From Acidobacteriota bacterium (GTDB taxonomy: Bacteria > Acidobacteriota > Holophagae > Acanthopleuribacterales > Acanthopleuribacteraceae): a stretch of DNA of 64,000 nt. This document shows positions 7,544 to 16,381 of this stretch, piece after piece. The position numbers and the translations under genes were made by a program. Numbering within the stretch: position 1 is the first letter of the stretch; each line of letters starts with the position of its first letter. Under the pieces are notes generated by a model, which saw only the letters and a list, made by a program, of their open reading frames with translations, was not told the origin of the DNA and did no database searches. The stretch spans positions 62,001-126,000 of the forward strand of contig JAGQSC010000021.1 of the NCBI GenBank assembly GCA_020439745.1, written 5' to 3'.

Positions 7544-8452
7544 ATGAAACAGGATGAATTTCTAGCAGCCGCCCGTCAGTTGGCCGTCAAGGACGGCGTG
7601 AATAAGATCCACGACGATGGGGTGCTTTTGTTCCGTGCTTCAGCGCCCAGACCTCGTGGTGCCGTGCTGTATGAACCACAAATGCTATTTGCTGCACAGG
7701 GGTCCAAAAACCTGTACGTGGGCGATCAGTGTTTTCGCTACGATCCTCGTCACATGATGGTCCTCTCCATTCCGTTACCCTTGGAGGGTGAGATTCCCGT
7801 TGCATCGAAAGAGGATCCATACCTTGCCGTAAAAATCTCAATTCAGCCGCAACTCGTGCACGAATTGACGCAACAAATGGAGCCCGCCAAAGGCAGTTCC
7901 AGTCCGGGTCTGCTGGTGACTCCCATTGACGACGCGTTAATCGATGCAGTCACCAAACTGTTGCTGGCCAGCAAGCGCCCACAAGATGCTCGGATCCTGG
8001 GTCCACCCCTCATTCGCGAGATCCATTACCGTGTCTTGTGTGGTCCACAAGGATCGGCATTGCGTGCGCTGGTTCAAGGCCATCCTCATGGGCGACATAT
8101 CGCTCGTGTGCTCACACAGATCCATGGCTCGTTGGAGGAGCCTTGGGACGTCAATGCCATGGCATCCAAAGCACATATGAGTGCTTCGTCGTTTTTTCGT
8201 CATTTCAAGGCGGTCACCGGTATGGCACCGCTAAGCTATATCAAGTCGCTGCGTTTGCATTGCGCCAGGTCTTACATGCTCCACGAGGGAAACACGGCAT
8301 CGGAGGCCGCGTTTCGTGTGGGCTATGCGAGTGCCTCTCAATTCAGTCGCGAATTCAAGCGCCTATTTGGACGGCCACCCAGTGAGGACCTGCTGCAAAA
8401 CCGCAGTCAGGATGTTCAATTGGCTTGGCCGCTGGCTACACTGGTTTCCTGA
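7544..8452 (+). CDS. AraC-family transcriptional regulator (AraC_N type)
   Basis: A 302-residue regulator. The N-terminal effector domain (about 15-170) fits the AraC_N family: an LLFRASAPRPRGAVLYEPQM block followed by a short cupin-like region. The C-terminal half has two helix-turn-helix units, DVNAMASKAHMSASSFFRHFK and ASEAAFRVGYASASQFSREFK, ending LFGRPPSEDL. AraC_N regulators commonly sit beside oxidoreductases and control them. This one diverges from the aldo/keto reductase, and the 7413-7543 spacer must carry both promoters, though I find only weak hexamers there. The ATG at 7544 is preferred over the upstream TTG at 7526. Confidence 0.87.
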   Translation: MKQDEFLAAARQLAVKDGVNKIHDDGVLLFRASAPRPRGAVLYEPQMLFAAQGSKNLYVGDQCFRYDPRHMMVLSIPLPLEGEIPVASKEDPYLAVKISIQPQLVHELTQQMEPAKGSSSPGLLVTPIDDALIDAVTKLLLASKRPQDARILGPPLIREIHYRVLCGPQGSALRALVQGHPHGRHIARVLTQIHGSLEEPWDVNAMASKAHMSASSFFRHFKAVTGMAPLSYIKSLRLHCARSYMLHEGNTASEAAFRVGYASASQFSREFKRLFGRPPSEDLLQNRSQDVQLAWPLATLVS

Positions 8453-8477
8453 ATTTCCTTCGGTGTTGGCTGAATCG

Positions 8478-8497
8478 TCCTGCCGATATCGGTAGGA
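8478..8497. repeat. 20-bp near-perfect palindrome
   Basis: Arms TCCTGCCGAT and ATCGGTAGGA are complementary except for one G-T pair. It lies 25 bp after the AraC regulator stop. It could be an operator for the downstream secreted-protein gene or part of a weak terminator; no T-run follows on either strand. Confidence 0.4.
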
Positions 8498-8568
8498 TAT
8501 AGGCACATTAGCCATTGAAAAACCGTCCAGACATGTAGCTGTTTCGCGTGGGACAGGGTGACATCATG

Positions 8569-8609
8569 CAGAAAACCCAGTGAGTAGACAAATCAGCTGG
8601 CGTTTTCTG
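8569..8609 (+). promoter_or_regulatory. Leader hairpin abutting the SD of the secreted-protein gene
   Basis: CAGAAAAC (8569-8576) pairs perfectly with GTTTTCTG (8602-8609), and the next four bases CCAG pair with CTGG after a one-base bulge. The 3' arm ends within the SD region GGGAGG (8609-8614) of the gene starting at 8620. A hairpin placed here can shield or expose the ribosome site. No clear promoter hexamers were found in the 8453-8619 gap. Confidence 0.5.
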
Positions 8610-8619
8610 GGAGGAAAAG

Positions 8620-10812
8620 ATGAATCTGATGTTGTACCTGCGCAAGTTTGTTGGTCTGAGTGCATGGGCCCTGCTGTGTAGCGGACCGGTGTTGTCCGGC
8701 GAATTGCGCGACGAACTTGCACAGCTGGATGCGGCTACTGTTTACGTTGCCGAAGGAGAAGCCTATGTGGTCGACCTGAACAGGGTCCAAAAGGCGGCTG
8801 TTTCACCGACCGCGCAAGCCATATTCGATGAGATTTTGAGCCTTATGGAGGCTGCTGGAGAAACCAGTCAGCGTGTTACGGATAGCGAGCTGGGCAGGGC
8901 AGCATTTGTCGAACTGGTCAGGTCGGAATCCCACGATCCTGGGCTATTGCTGCTGATTGCACAGGAAATGGATGAACTTGAAGGTACCTACCCTCAAGAA
9001 CTAACCAGTCGCGTGAGCATGCTTGAGCTGTTTGAGTTGTTGGCGGCGCAATCGTGGTCGGCCAAGCAGATCTCTGGCCTGATTCAAGAGGCTGCAGAGC
9101 CGTATTTGGGGGCGTTGCTGTATCCCGACCTGCCTTTCCGACTCGCTCGCGAATTTCCCGACCTTGATTATGACCAAATCAGCCAGTCGATGGAATTGAT
9201 CAAGGAAGTCTATCGACGCGCATTCCGAATACGCATGAGGCAACTCTTGATGCGTCACATCGCACAGGATTTCGGCGACGGTGGTGAGATTTTGAGTCTT
9301 CGGCAGTTGGCCATGATCGCTGTAGTACCGCTGGAATTTGAACGCGTGAGGGATGAGCTGTGGCAAAAGAACAATCCTATCCCCAGTTGTGGCTATTCCA
9401 ACCGATCGAGCATCAATGCGGTTCAGCATGACCTGCGCGATATCTATACGGAAGCAACGGACTTGAAATCGCGTGTGGATACGGCAAAAACCAATTTGGA
9501 AGACCTTAAGCAAAAGGTTGAAAAAATTGAGAGTCTTTGTGCCACATTAATTACGGCCAAGGAAAATGCCGACCGTGCCAACACGGTGATCACGATTCTC
9601 AAACCGTTGCCCTATGTGGGTCAGGTAGCGACCGCGGCTGGGGTTGCTTTGAATATTGTACGCACGCCTTTGAATGCAGCATACAATCCCGCCAAAACGT
9701 TGAAACCTAAGATGACCACCGCCAAGAATGCATTGGGTCCCATCATTACGGGCCTGGGCTCCACGTCCACGGTTCTAGGGAAGTTGATCACCGAATCGGT
9801 TCGCGTGGATGCCATCCTTTGTTATGGCGACAACTGTGCGACGGGTACGCAATTGGACGCGCTTGCATCCAAAGTGGCGCAACATATCGCCAACATTAAC
9901 AGCATGTTGACGAACATCAATCAGTTCTTAACGCTGGCAGAGCAGTGGATTCAATCAGTGACACCACAATTCGACTTCCTGACGGCCAATTTTGAATGGC
10001 AAATTGGCCAAGTATCCATACAACTAGAAAACCTGCTAGGCCCACTTCTGGACCTTTATGACGGCATCAACGTGCATATTTGTGATCCCTTCGGGTGGGG
10101 CTGGTGCATTTACCTGATGGACTTCCTGGATTCCACGATTGGGTGGATTGTCGACTACATCTCTCAATTCATTGACCCTTTGTTAGAGAACCTTTGGGAC
10201 GCACTGGACATCGAAATGCCCACGCTTCCTGATCTATCCGACTTGTTTGATTTGGATTTGCCCACGCTCCCGTCCTTCAATGTGAATCTGGCGTTCGGCT
10301 TCGATGTGTGCGGCTATGCCTTGGATATCCTGTCCTGCATCCCGCAACTCAGCACCTATTGTCCCGGACTTGATGAGCTACGCACTGGGACCAGTCCTGT
10401 GGGTAGGTATGTTAATGGGCAGTACATTTCGACCCCATACGGCTACGGCTATCATGTGGATACTTCTGGTTCCGGCCAATATGGATATACGTTTTATGGC
10501 TATGAGCCAACCCTTCACACCGCACTGTTTGGGCGTATTGTGGGTTCTGGCCGGTTTCGGCAATACGATACCTTCTACGGCTCATTGCCACAGGGTCGGA
10601 GATACCTTCGTGTGTATGCCATTGCCACCAACGGCACCATAGCAGGTTCGACTGAAGTGCTGAACTACAACGACGGTACGACCTGGAAGTGGAAGACGTT
10701 CACCATATCTGGCCTGAATTCAGGTCAAAAGTACTGGCTTGCCGTGGGTCGGGGAGACGGCTGGTCCACGGACTGGAAACTCACGGCCGAATGGACGGAT
10801 CTCATTCCCTAA
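8620..10812 (+). CDS. Large secreted protein of unknown function
   Basis: A 730-residue exported protein. The signal peptide covers about residues 1-27 (KFVGLSAWALLCSGPVLSGE). Residues 28-240 are mostly helical; about 270-320 is a probable coiled coil (TDLKSRVDTAKTNLEDLKQKV); 320-480 is helical and hydrophobic. An acidic Leu/Pro/Asp-rich stretch follows (PTLPDLSDLFDLDLPTLP). The last 120 residues look beta-rich and Gly/Tyr-rich (YGYTFYGYEPTLHTALFGR) like a carbohydrate- or lectin-type sandwich domain. I recognise no family. SD GGGAGG is strong. It is followed by a terminator and then a two-component system on the same strand, so a link to that sensor is possible but unproven. Confidence 0.75.
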   Translation: MNLMLYLRKFVGLSAWALLCSGPVLSGELRDELAQLDAATVYVAEGEAYVVDLNRVQKAAVSPTAQAIFDEILSLMEAAGETSQRVTDSELGRAAFVELVRSESHDPGLLLLIAQEMDELEGTYPQELTSRVSMLELFELLAAQSWSAKQISGLIQEAAEPYLGALLYPDLPFRLAREFPDLDYDQISQSMELIKEVYRRAFRIRMRQLLMRHIAQDFGDGGEILSLRQLAMIAVVPLEFERVRDELWQKNNPIPSCGYSNRSSINAVQHDLRDIYTEATDLKSRVDTAKTNLEDLKQKVEKIESLCATLITAKENADRANTVITILKPLPYVGQVATAAGVALNIVRTPLNAAYNPAKTLKPKMTTAKNALGPIITGLGSTSTVLGKLITESVRVDAILCYGDNCATGTQLDALASKVAQHIANINSMLTNINQFLTLAEQWIQSVTPQFDFLTANFEWQIGQVSIQLENLLGPLLDLYDGINVHICDPFGWGWCIYLMDFLDSTIGWIVDYISQFIDPLLENLWDALDIEMPTLPDLSDLFDLDLPTLPSFNVNLAFGFDVCGYALDILSCIPQLSTYCPGLDELRTGTSPVGRYVNGQYISTPYGYGYHVDTSGSGQYGYTFYGYEPTLHTALFGRIVGSGRFRQYDTFYGSLPQGRRYLRVYAIATNGTIAGSTEVLNYNDGTTWKWKTFTISGLNSGQKYWLAVGRGDGWSTDWKLTAEWTDLIP

Positions 10813-10820
10813 CAGGCCAA

Positions 10821-10840
10821 GGGCGGGCCTCGGCCCGCCC
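10821..10840 (+). terminator. GC-rich terminator hairpin
   Basis: Arms GGGCGGGCC and GGCCCGCCC are perfect complements with a minimal loop, 9 nt after the secreted-protein stop codon. ATTTACTTT follows, a weak T-rich tail. It separates the secreted-protein gene from the sensor kinase gene. Confidence 0.7.
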
Positions 10841-10894
10841 ATTTACTTTGAGGAGCCTATCGATAGAATAGACCATCAAATACAGAGCTTGATC

Positions 10895-13693
10895 ATGCTT
10901 CGAATTACCATACTCGCCCTTTCTTCCACGGTTTGGGGTCAGGTAACCATTCATCGCACGCTTTCTGTTGAGGACGGGTTGACCCAATCCCAAGTGAACA
11001 GTGTCTGTCTCGACAATCATGGCTATCTGTGGATTGCCACACTGGGCGGCTTGAGTCGGTGGGACGGATTCGCATTCGATCGATTCTTGGAAACTGAAGG
11101 TCTTCCATCCATTGCGGTTGCTGTGGTGAAGAGACACGTGGATCAGGGTGTCTGGGCGGGCTGTTGGGGAGGCGGTGTCGCTCATGTCACGGCACATGGC
11201 GCACAACAGGTTGCCTGGGGCACCTTGCCCCTCGATGCCAATGTGTGGGACATGGCGACCAAACAAGGTCAACTCGTTGCATGTGCCACAGACGATGGTG
11301 TTTTCCTGGAAAACACGCACCTGGTCTTCGATACACCAAGGCGAAATGCCTGTCGTTGCGTATTGTTGCGCAACAACGGGACGCTTGCTGTAGGCACATT
11401 GGATGGCCTTGTTTTGGTGGCGCCTGGTGGCGAGTGGCATAGCGTCAACACCTACAGTGACCACCCGATGGTGGTTTCGTTGCTAGAAACACGTGCGGGC
11501 GAACTTTGGGTGGGCACTTTTGGTAAGGGTCTCTTCAAACTGGAAGAGGATCATTTGGTTGCCTACCAACAAAACGGCAAGCTTCTAGATAGCCGAATTG
11601 CATGTATGTACGAATCACAGGCAGGTGACATCTACTTTGGGACGCATTTGGGTGTCAACGTGGATAGGCATGGTACGTTGCGCCACTTGAAAACCGAAAA
11701 CGGTCTGCCTCATCAAATGGTGCATGCCATGACCCAGCTTGAGGGTGGGTCCCTGCTATTTGGCACTTTTGCGGGTGTCTGTTTTTACGATCCACTTGAA
11801 AGGATTACCAATGTGACAGGTGGTTTGCGCCATCCCACAGTCAATGGCATCGCACAACGTAAGGACGGCACCGTGTTGATCTCCACTTATGGTGGAGGGC
11901 TGCATGCGGTTAGTGAGTCCTTGGTTTTGGATTCGGACTTTTCGTTGGCCCATGAGAAAGCCACCATGCTCACAGTGGCGGTTGGCAGCGACCAGGATGT
12001 CTTCGGCGGCATGGACGGTGGCGGTTTTTACCTTTATGGTGCCAAACGGACAGTCCGATATAGCCATGACCAGGGCTTGAGAAGCGCCAATGTGACGACC
12101 ATCTGCCCCATGACCGACCGTGTTCTGTTCGGTACCTATGACGGGGTTTACCAATGGCAAGCCGGCCAGGTGAAGCGAATAGCCTTACCAGTACCTGCGT
12201 GTGCGGTGACCCAAATCGTGAAGGTCGATGATCACGAAGTTCTAGTCGCCACCGACGGGTGGGGTGTCTTTCGAGGCAAGCCCGATGATTGGGAACATCT
12301 TCGCAAGGACACAGACCTTCCTGTGGAGCACGTAAGCGCAATTGCCCTTTGGCAGGGCAAGCTCGTCATCGGACATCCGGGTCGCGGCATCTGGATTGAA
12401 AAGGACGGAGGCTGGCAACACGTGGGTCGTGATGATGGATTAGCCAGTCTTTTTGTCGTTTCTTTACTTGCGACGCCGGAAGCCATCGCAGCTGGCACCC
12501 TTTCTGGATTGGCAGTTGTTCGACCCGAAGGATCAGGGTGGGTGGTGGACCAGTGGAACCACCGCCAAGGGCTGGCAGGGGATGAATGTCAGTCGGGTGC
12601 ACTGTTCATGGATCGTAAGTCACGAATATGGGTGGGTACCAATCGAGGCGTCTCGGTCGTGGATTTGAACCAATTGGGGCAGACCCATGTCTCTCCTCCC
12701 AAACTGGATATCAAACAGATCCAAGTGGGAGACTCGGTCTATACCCCTTTTGATGCGCCTAAATCGGTTGCGGCAAGGGATGCCAGCCTAGAATTTCAGT
12801 TTGTAGGCATCGACTTGGAGCAGCCTCAAGCTGTTTCTTATCAGTATCGACTAGGTAAAACTCATGAATGGCGCGACTTGGACCAGCGCGAACTTGCATT
12901 GGCCAATCTGGATAATGGTTCCTATGTCTTTGAATTGCGTGCTCGTAGCGGCATGTCCTTGTGGAGTGATTCCTTTAGATACGCCTTCAAGGTATTGCCC
13001 TATTGGTGGACCTCCTGGTGGTTCGTGGGCTCCATCACGCTTGTCCTCTTGGGCCTGGGGATCTGGGTCATTCGCTGGCGCTTTCAGCAGGTGCTGGCAC
13101 TTGAGCGGATTCGAGCCGGGATTGCTGCAGACTTACACGATAATTTGGGCGCTGGATTAAGTCAGATAGCCATATTGAGTGAGGTACTGTTGATGCGTGA
13201 AAAACACGCGGAAGGGCGAACAGGCCTCATTTCTATTCGTGATACGGCCCGTGAGCTGGTCGATTCCATGTCGGATATTGTGTGGCTGGTGAACCCCAAA
13301 CGTGACCGTGTTTATGATCTGGTGGGCCGACTGCGGACCTGCTACGAGTCCATCGCTTCTCTATCTGATATTCGCTTCACGGTGGTCAACCAGGTGAAGG
13401 ATTTGAGGCTTCCTATGGACACCCGACAACAACTTTATCTGGTGTTCAAGGAAGCGATCGTCAATAGCATCAAGCATTCCGGTTGTTCAGCGTTGGATCT
13501 AACCTGCCAATGGCAGGGCCGTTGGTTGCAGATATGTCTTCGTGATGACGGTTGCGGATTCGATCCCCAACAAAATGCCAAGGGTAATGGACTGGATAAC
13601 ATGCGGACTCGGGTAGAATCGTTTCACGGCGCGTTGAGAATCGAAAGCGTGGTCGGTGTGGGTACGACGATCTGTGTCAGTGCGGCGGTGTAA
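10895..13693 (+). CDS. Propeller-type (Y_Y_Y) sensor histidine kinase
   Basis: A 932-residue hybrid-type sensor. A signal segment (MLRITILALSSTVWGQ) precedes a periplasmic region of two-component-regulator propeller repeats (SQVNSVCLDNHGYLWIATLG is the first of about a dozen). Then come a Y_Y_Y domain ending near residue 705, one membrane helix (about 709-727) and a cytosolic kinase. The H-box is AADLHDNLGAGLSQIAILSE, with H748 as the likely phospho-acceptor. The ATP-binding part shows IVNSIKHSG, DDGCGFD and GNGLDNMRTR, the HisKA_3/NarX-like layout. The start MLRIT at 10895 is chosen because it gives an intact signal peptide; upstream codons belong to the previous gene's terminator region. 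Its partner regulator starts 3 nt downstream. Confidence 0.9.
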   Translation: MLRITILALSSTVWGQVTIHRTLSVEDGLTQSQVNSVCLDNHGYLWIATLGGLSRWDGFAFDRFLETEGLPSIAVAVVKRHVDQGVWAGCWGGGVAHVTAHGAQQVAWGTLPLDANVWDMATKQGQLVACATDDGVFLENTHLVFDTPRRNACRCVLLRNNGTLAVGTLDGLVLVAPGGEWHSVNTYSDHPMVVSLLETRAGELWVGTFGKGLFKLEEDHLVAYQQNGKLLDSRIACMYESQAGDIYFGTHLGVNVDRHGTLRHLKTENGLPHQMVHAMTQLEGGSLLFGTFAGVCFYDPLERITNVTGGLRHPTVNGIAQRKDGTVLISTYGGGLHAVSESLVLDSDFSLAHEKATMLTVAVGSDQDVFGGMDGGGFYLYGAKRTVRYSHDQGLRSANVTTICPMTDRVLFGTYDGVYQWQAGQVKRIALPVPACAVTQIVKVDDHEVLVATDGWGVFRGKPDDWEHLRKDTDLPVEHVSAIALWQGKLVIGHPGRGIWIEKDGGWQHVGRDDGLASLFVVSLLATPEAIAAGTLSGLAVVRPEGSGWVVDQWNHRQGLAGDECQSGALFMDRKSRIWVGTNRGVSVVDLNQLGQTHVSPPKLDIKQIQVGDSVYTPFDAPKSVAARDASLEFQFVGIDLEQPQAVSYQYRLGKTHEWRDLDQRELALANLDNGSYVFELRARSGMSLWSDSFRYAFKVLPYWWTSWWFVGSITLVLLGLGIWVIRWRFQQVLALERIRAGIAADLHDNLGAGLSQIAILSEVLLMREKHAEGRTGLISIRDTARELVDSMSDIVWLVNPKRDRVYDLVGRLRTCYESIASLSDIRFTVVNQVKDLRLPMDTRQQLYLVFKEAIVNSIKHSGCSALDLTCQWQGRWLQICLRDDGCGFDPQQNAKGNGLDNMRTRVESFHGALRIESVVGVGTTICVSAAV

Positions 13694-13696
13694 TAA

Positions 13697-14329
13697 ATGG
13701 TTCGCGTAAGTATCGTAGAAGACCAGGATCTGATACGGGAGGGGCTTGCCATCCTGGTGGACGGCACGCCGGGACTAGAGTGTATTCATCAACATGCTTC
13801 CGCCGAATCGATGCTGTCGGTCATCCAACAGCAGCCGCCAGACGTGGTATTGATGGACATCGAACTCCCTGGCATGAATGGTATTGAGGGGGTCAAAGCC
13901 GTGAAAGCCGCGATGCCCGATTGTGAAGTGCTTATGCTGACTATTTACGAGGAAAACGAAAAGGTCTTTGACGCATTGTGTGCGGGTGCGAGTGGTTATT
14001 TGGTGAAGAAGACACCACCGGCGCAAATCCTGGAGGCCATACTCGAAGCTGCCCGGGGGGGGTCTCCGATGAGTTCGCAAATTGCCCGGAAAGTCGTTCA
14101 CCTACTGAGACACGAGCGATCAACGCCCGACACCAATCCATTGACTGACCGAGAATGCCAGATCTTGAAAGCCTTGGCAGACGGTAACGGCTATAAAGCG
14201 ATTGGTCACGACTTACATATCAGCGTCGACACGGTGCGCTTTCACATCCGCAATATCTACCTCAAATTGCAGGTTCACACGCAATCGCAAGCGGTGGCAC
14301 ATGCCGTTCGCCGTGGATTGATTGATTAG
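13697..14329 (+). CDS. NarL/FixJ-family response regulator
   Basis: A 210-residue regulator. The receiver domain has VEDQDLIREG at the acidic pocket, D54 in LMDIELPGMNG and the lysine in YLVKKTPP. The C-terminal LuxR-type HTH is LTDRECQILKALADGNGYKAIGHDLHISVDTVRFHIRNIYLKL split around residues 148-190. It begins 3 nt after the histidine kinase stop and is surely its cognate partner. The target genes are unknown; the upstream secreted-protein gene is one candidate. It overlaps the convergent decarboxylase gene by 4 bp. Confidence 0.93.
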   Translation: MVRVSIVEDQDLIREGLAILVDGTPGLECIHQHASAESMLSVIQQQPPDVVLMDIELPGMNGIEGVKAVKAAMPDCEVLMLTIYEENEKVFDALCAGASGYLVKKTPPAQILEAILEAARGGSPMSSQIARKVVHLLRHERSTPDTNPLTDRECQILKALADGNGYKAIGHDLHISVDTVRFHIRNIYLKLQVHTQSQAVAHAVRRGLID

Positions 14330-15753
14330 TCGCGCCAATGACCCTCTTCTATGGCGAGGATCAGTTGCTGGATGGTGTCGGCATGGGTGTGTGGGTTCAT
14401 GATCGACATGCGCAGGTAACGTTTGCCCGCTACGACAGCGGAACTCAAATGAAATAGCCCTTTCTTCAATAATCCCTCACGGATGGAAATCTGCTGTGCG
14501 TCATCGGTTCCAAATCGAAAACACAGGATGTTGGATTCTGGCGGAAAGGGACACTCAAATCCCGCTCGGCTGTGGAGCAATTGGTAGGCTTCACGAGCAA
14601 AATCGTATCGGTCTTGCACATAGGAGGCAACACCGGACTCTCCGCGAAATGCGAGGTTCAGGAGCACTTTGGTGGCCATCGGTGCCTTGGTGCATTCCAC
14701 GGTACGGTGGATCAGGTCGACACCGCCCATTGAGTTACCGTACATAATGTAATTCGCTTCCTGCTGCATGGCAGACATCATCTTCCTGGCGCAGCGAAAC
14801 AAGACAGCTGTGCTCAACCCCGATGTCCGCAACATTTTGTGGGCGTCCCAAATGGTGGAGTCTGCTAGTTCCAGACCGTCGAGCAATCCGCGATACTTGG
14901 GAGACAGCAATGCCGACGCGCCGTGAGCGGCATCCACATGCAACCAAACATTCGATTCGCGACAGATTTCTCCTATAGCTCGCAGTGGATCGTGCAGTCC
15001 GCTGCCCGTTGCACATGCGCTGGCCACCACGCACATAACCCGGCCTCTTTGCTTGGCTTGGCGAATCGTGGATCCCAGTTTTGAGGCGTCGATCACGTCG
15101 CGATCATCCACAGGAAGAGGGATCAGACGGCGATGCCCGATGCCCAGGATACTGATCGCTCGAGCCACTGAATAGTGAGCCGCTGGTGCTGCCATAACAA
15201 ATAGGTCGTCTGGTGTGCCTTGCTCCCAAGCTTCTGGTGCCGCTGCTGCGCGAGCGGCCAGCAATGCCGTCAAATTTGCCAACGACCCGCCGTGCGTGAA
15301 CACGCCACCACCATGCATGCCGTCAGCTCCTTCGTAGGGTTCGGGCTGCCAACCCACATGTCTCAACATCCAGTTGATGACCGCAAATTCGACGGTAGCT
15401 GCACTTGGTCCCATCTCAAAAATCGCTAAGGGATTGTTAATCACGCCGTGAATCAATTCGGCAAGCGCGGTGGGTGCATCAGGCACTGCCACCTGGTGAG
15501 AGAGGTAGCGGGGGTTGTGGAACCTGGTTGTAGGTTTGAGGTAATGATCCAGCCATTCTGCATACCTGTCCGGTGTCATGCCACCTTCAGAGAGCCAATG
15601 ATCCAACTCTAGGTCCGCCGCAATTTCGGCCATGGGTTGGATGGCCGCTGCCTCCTGGTCGTTCTCGCTCCGCTTCTTGTAGGCTAAAAGTTGTTTAGCT
15701 GTGCTGTTCAGGGCTTGCTCGAAAGCAACATCTTCGAGGTGAATTGGCGCCAT
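14326..15753 (-). CDS. PLP-dependent group II amino acid decarboxylase
   Basis: A 475-residue fold-type I decarboxylase of the glutamate/aromatic/diaminobutyrate family. Landmarks: NPRYLSHQV near residue 80, GGVFTHGGSLANLTALLAAR for phosphate binding, HVDAAHG (272-278) with the PLP aspartate, and the Schiff-base lysine K306 in WDAHKMLRTSG. The length fits the diaminobutyrate decarboxylase branch, but the substrate cannot be fixed from sequence. GGGAGGTAAGT precedes the ATG. The divergent Lrp-family gene, 107 bp away, probably controls it in response to an amino acid. Confidence 0.87.
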   Translation of the reverse strand: MAPIHLEDVAFEQALNSTAKQLLAYKKRSENDQEAAAIQPMAEIAADLELDHWLSEGGMTPDRYAEWLDHYLKPTTRFHNPRYLSHQVAVPDAPTALAELIHGVINNPLAIFEMGPSAATVEFAVINWMLRHVGWQPEPYEGADGMHGGGVFTHGGSLANLTALLAARAAAAPEAWEQGTPDDLFVMAAPAAHYSVARAISILGIGHRRLIPLPVDDRDVIDASKLGSTIRQAKQRGRVMCVVASACATGSGLHDPLRAIGEICRESNVWLHVDAAHGASALLSPKYRGLLDGLELADSTIWDAHKMLRTSGLSTAVLFRCARKMMSAMQQEANYIMYGNSMGGVDLIHRTVECTKAPMATKVLLNLAFRGESGVASYVQDRYDFAREAYQLLHSRAGFECPFPPESNILCFRFGTDDAQQISIREGLLKKGLFHLSSAVVAGKRYLRMSIMNPHTHADTIQQLILAIEEGHWRD

Positions 15754-15860
15754 ACTTACCTCCCATGTTGTGAATAATACGACGCGTCAATGCGTGAGTT
15801 ATTGCAAATTCATGCCGATTATGGGTCTCTTTTTGGAATTCTATGCTAAAATTTTGAGAA

Positions 15861-16349
15861 ATGAACCTTGACGAAATTGATCGGCGAATACTGGCCGAGT
15901 TACAGGCAGACGGTAGGCTGTCCAATCAGGACCTTGCACACCGGGTGAACCTGACACCGTCCCCTTGCCTAAGGCGGGTTCGTATGTTGGAAAAGTCCGG
16001 CTACATACAAGGTTATCGAGCCGTGTTGAACCGTGACCGAGTAGGACTTGGGCTAACGGTTTTTGTTGAGATAAAGGTGGCAAGTCATGGCGAGGAGGGG
16101 ATCAGCAGTGCCTTACAGGCTGCCCTATCCGAGCTGATCGAAGTGGTTTCCTTCCATATTGTCTCTGGCGAGGCTGACTTTCTCTTGGAGGTGGTTGTGC
16201 CGGATCTGCGAGCCTACGAGCACTTCTTGATGGAACGACTATTGAAGTTTCCATCGATCAAAGAAGTTCGAAGTAACTTTGCCATCCGCTCCCGGAAAAC
16301 ACACGCCCCGCTGCCCTTGAACCACTTAACCTTAGAGACAAAGATTTGA
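15861..16349 (+). CDS. Lrp/AsnC-family transcriptional regulator
   Basis: A 162-residue regulator. The N-terminal AsnC-type HTH (LDEIDRRILAELQADGRLSNQ, then RVNLTPSPCLRRVRMLEKSG) precedes the RAM ligand-binding domain (VSFHIVSGEADFLLEVVVPD, KEVRSNFAIR). The length and order are standard. Divergence from a PLP decarboxylase gene suggests it senses that enzyme's substrate. An AT-rich, roughly symmetrical stretch CTAAAATTTTGAG sits just before its ATG and may be an autoregulatory site. The SD is weak. Confidence 0.93.
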   Translation: MNLDEIDRRILAELQADGRLSNQDLAHRVNLTPSPCLRRVRMLEKSGYIQGYRAVLNRDRVGLGLTVFVEIKVASHGEEGISSALQAALSELIEVVSFHIVSGEADFLLEVVVPDLRAYEHFLMERLLKFPSIKEVRSNFAIRSRKTHAPLPLNHLTLETKI

Positions 16350-16381
16350 GACGATTGTCATGGATTCGATTTCAGTGCGGT

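Noticed and set aside
10716-10729. Second copy of the CCTGAATTCAGG palindrome
   Set aside because: It lies in the coding sequence of the secreted protein, and with only one other copy in the window it is probably chance.
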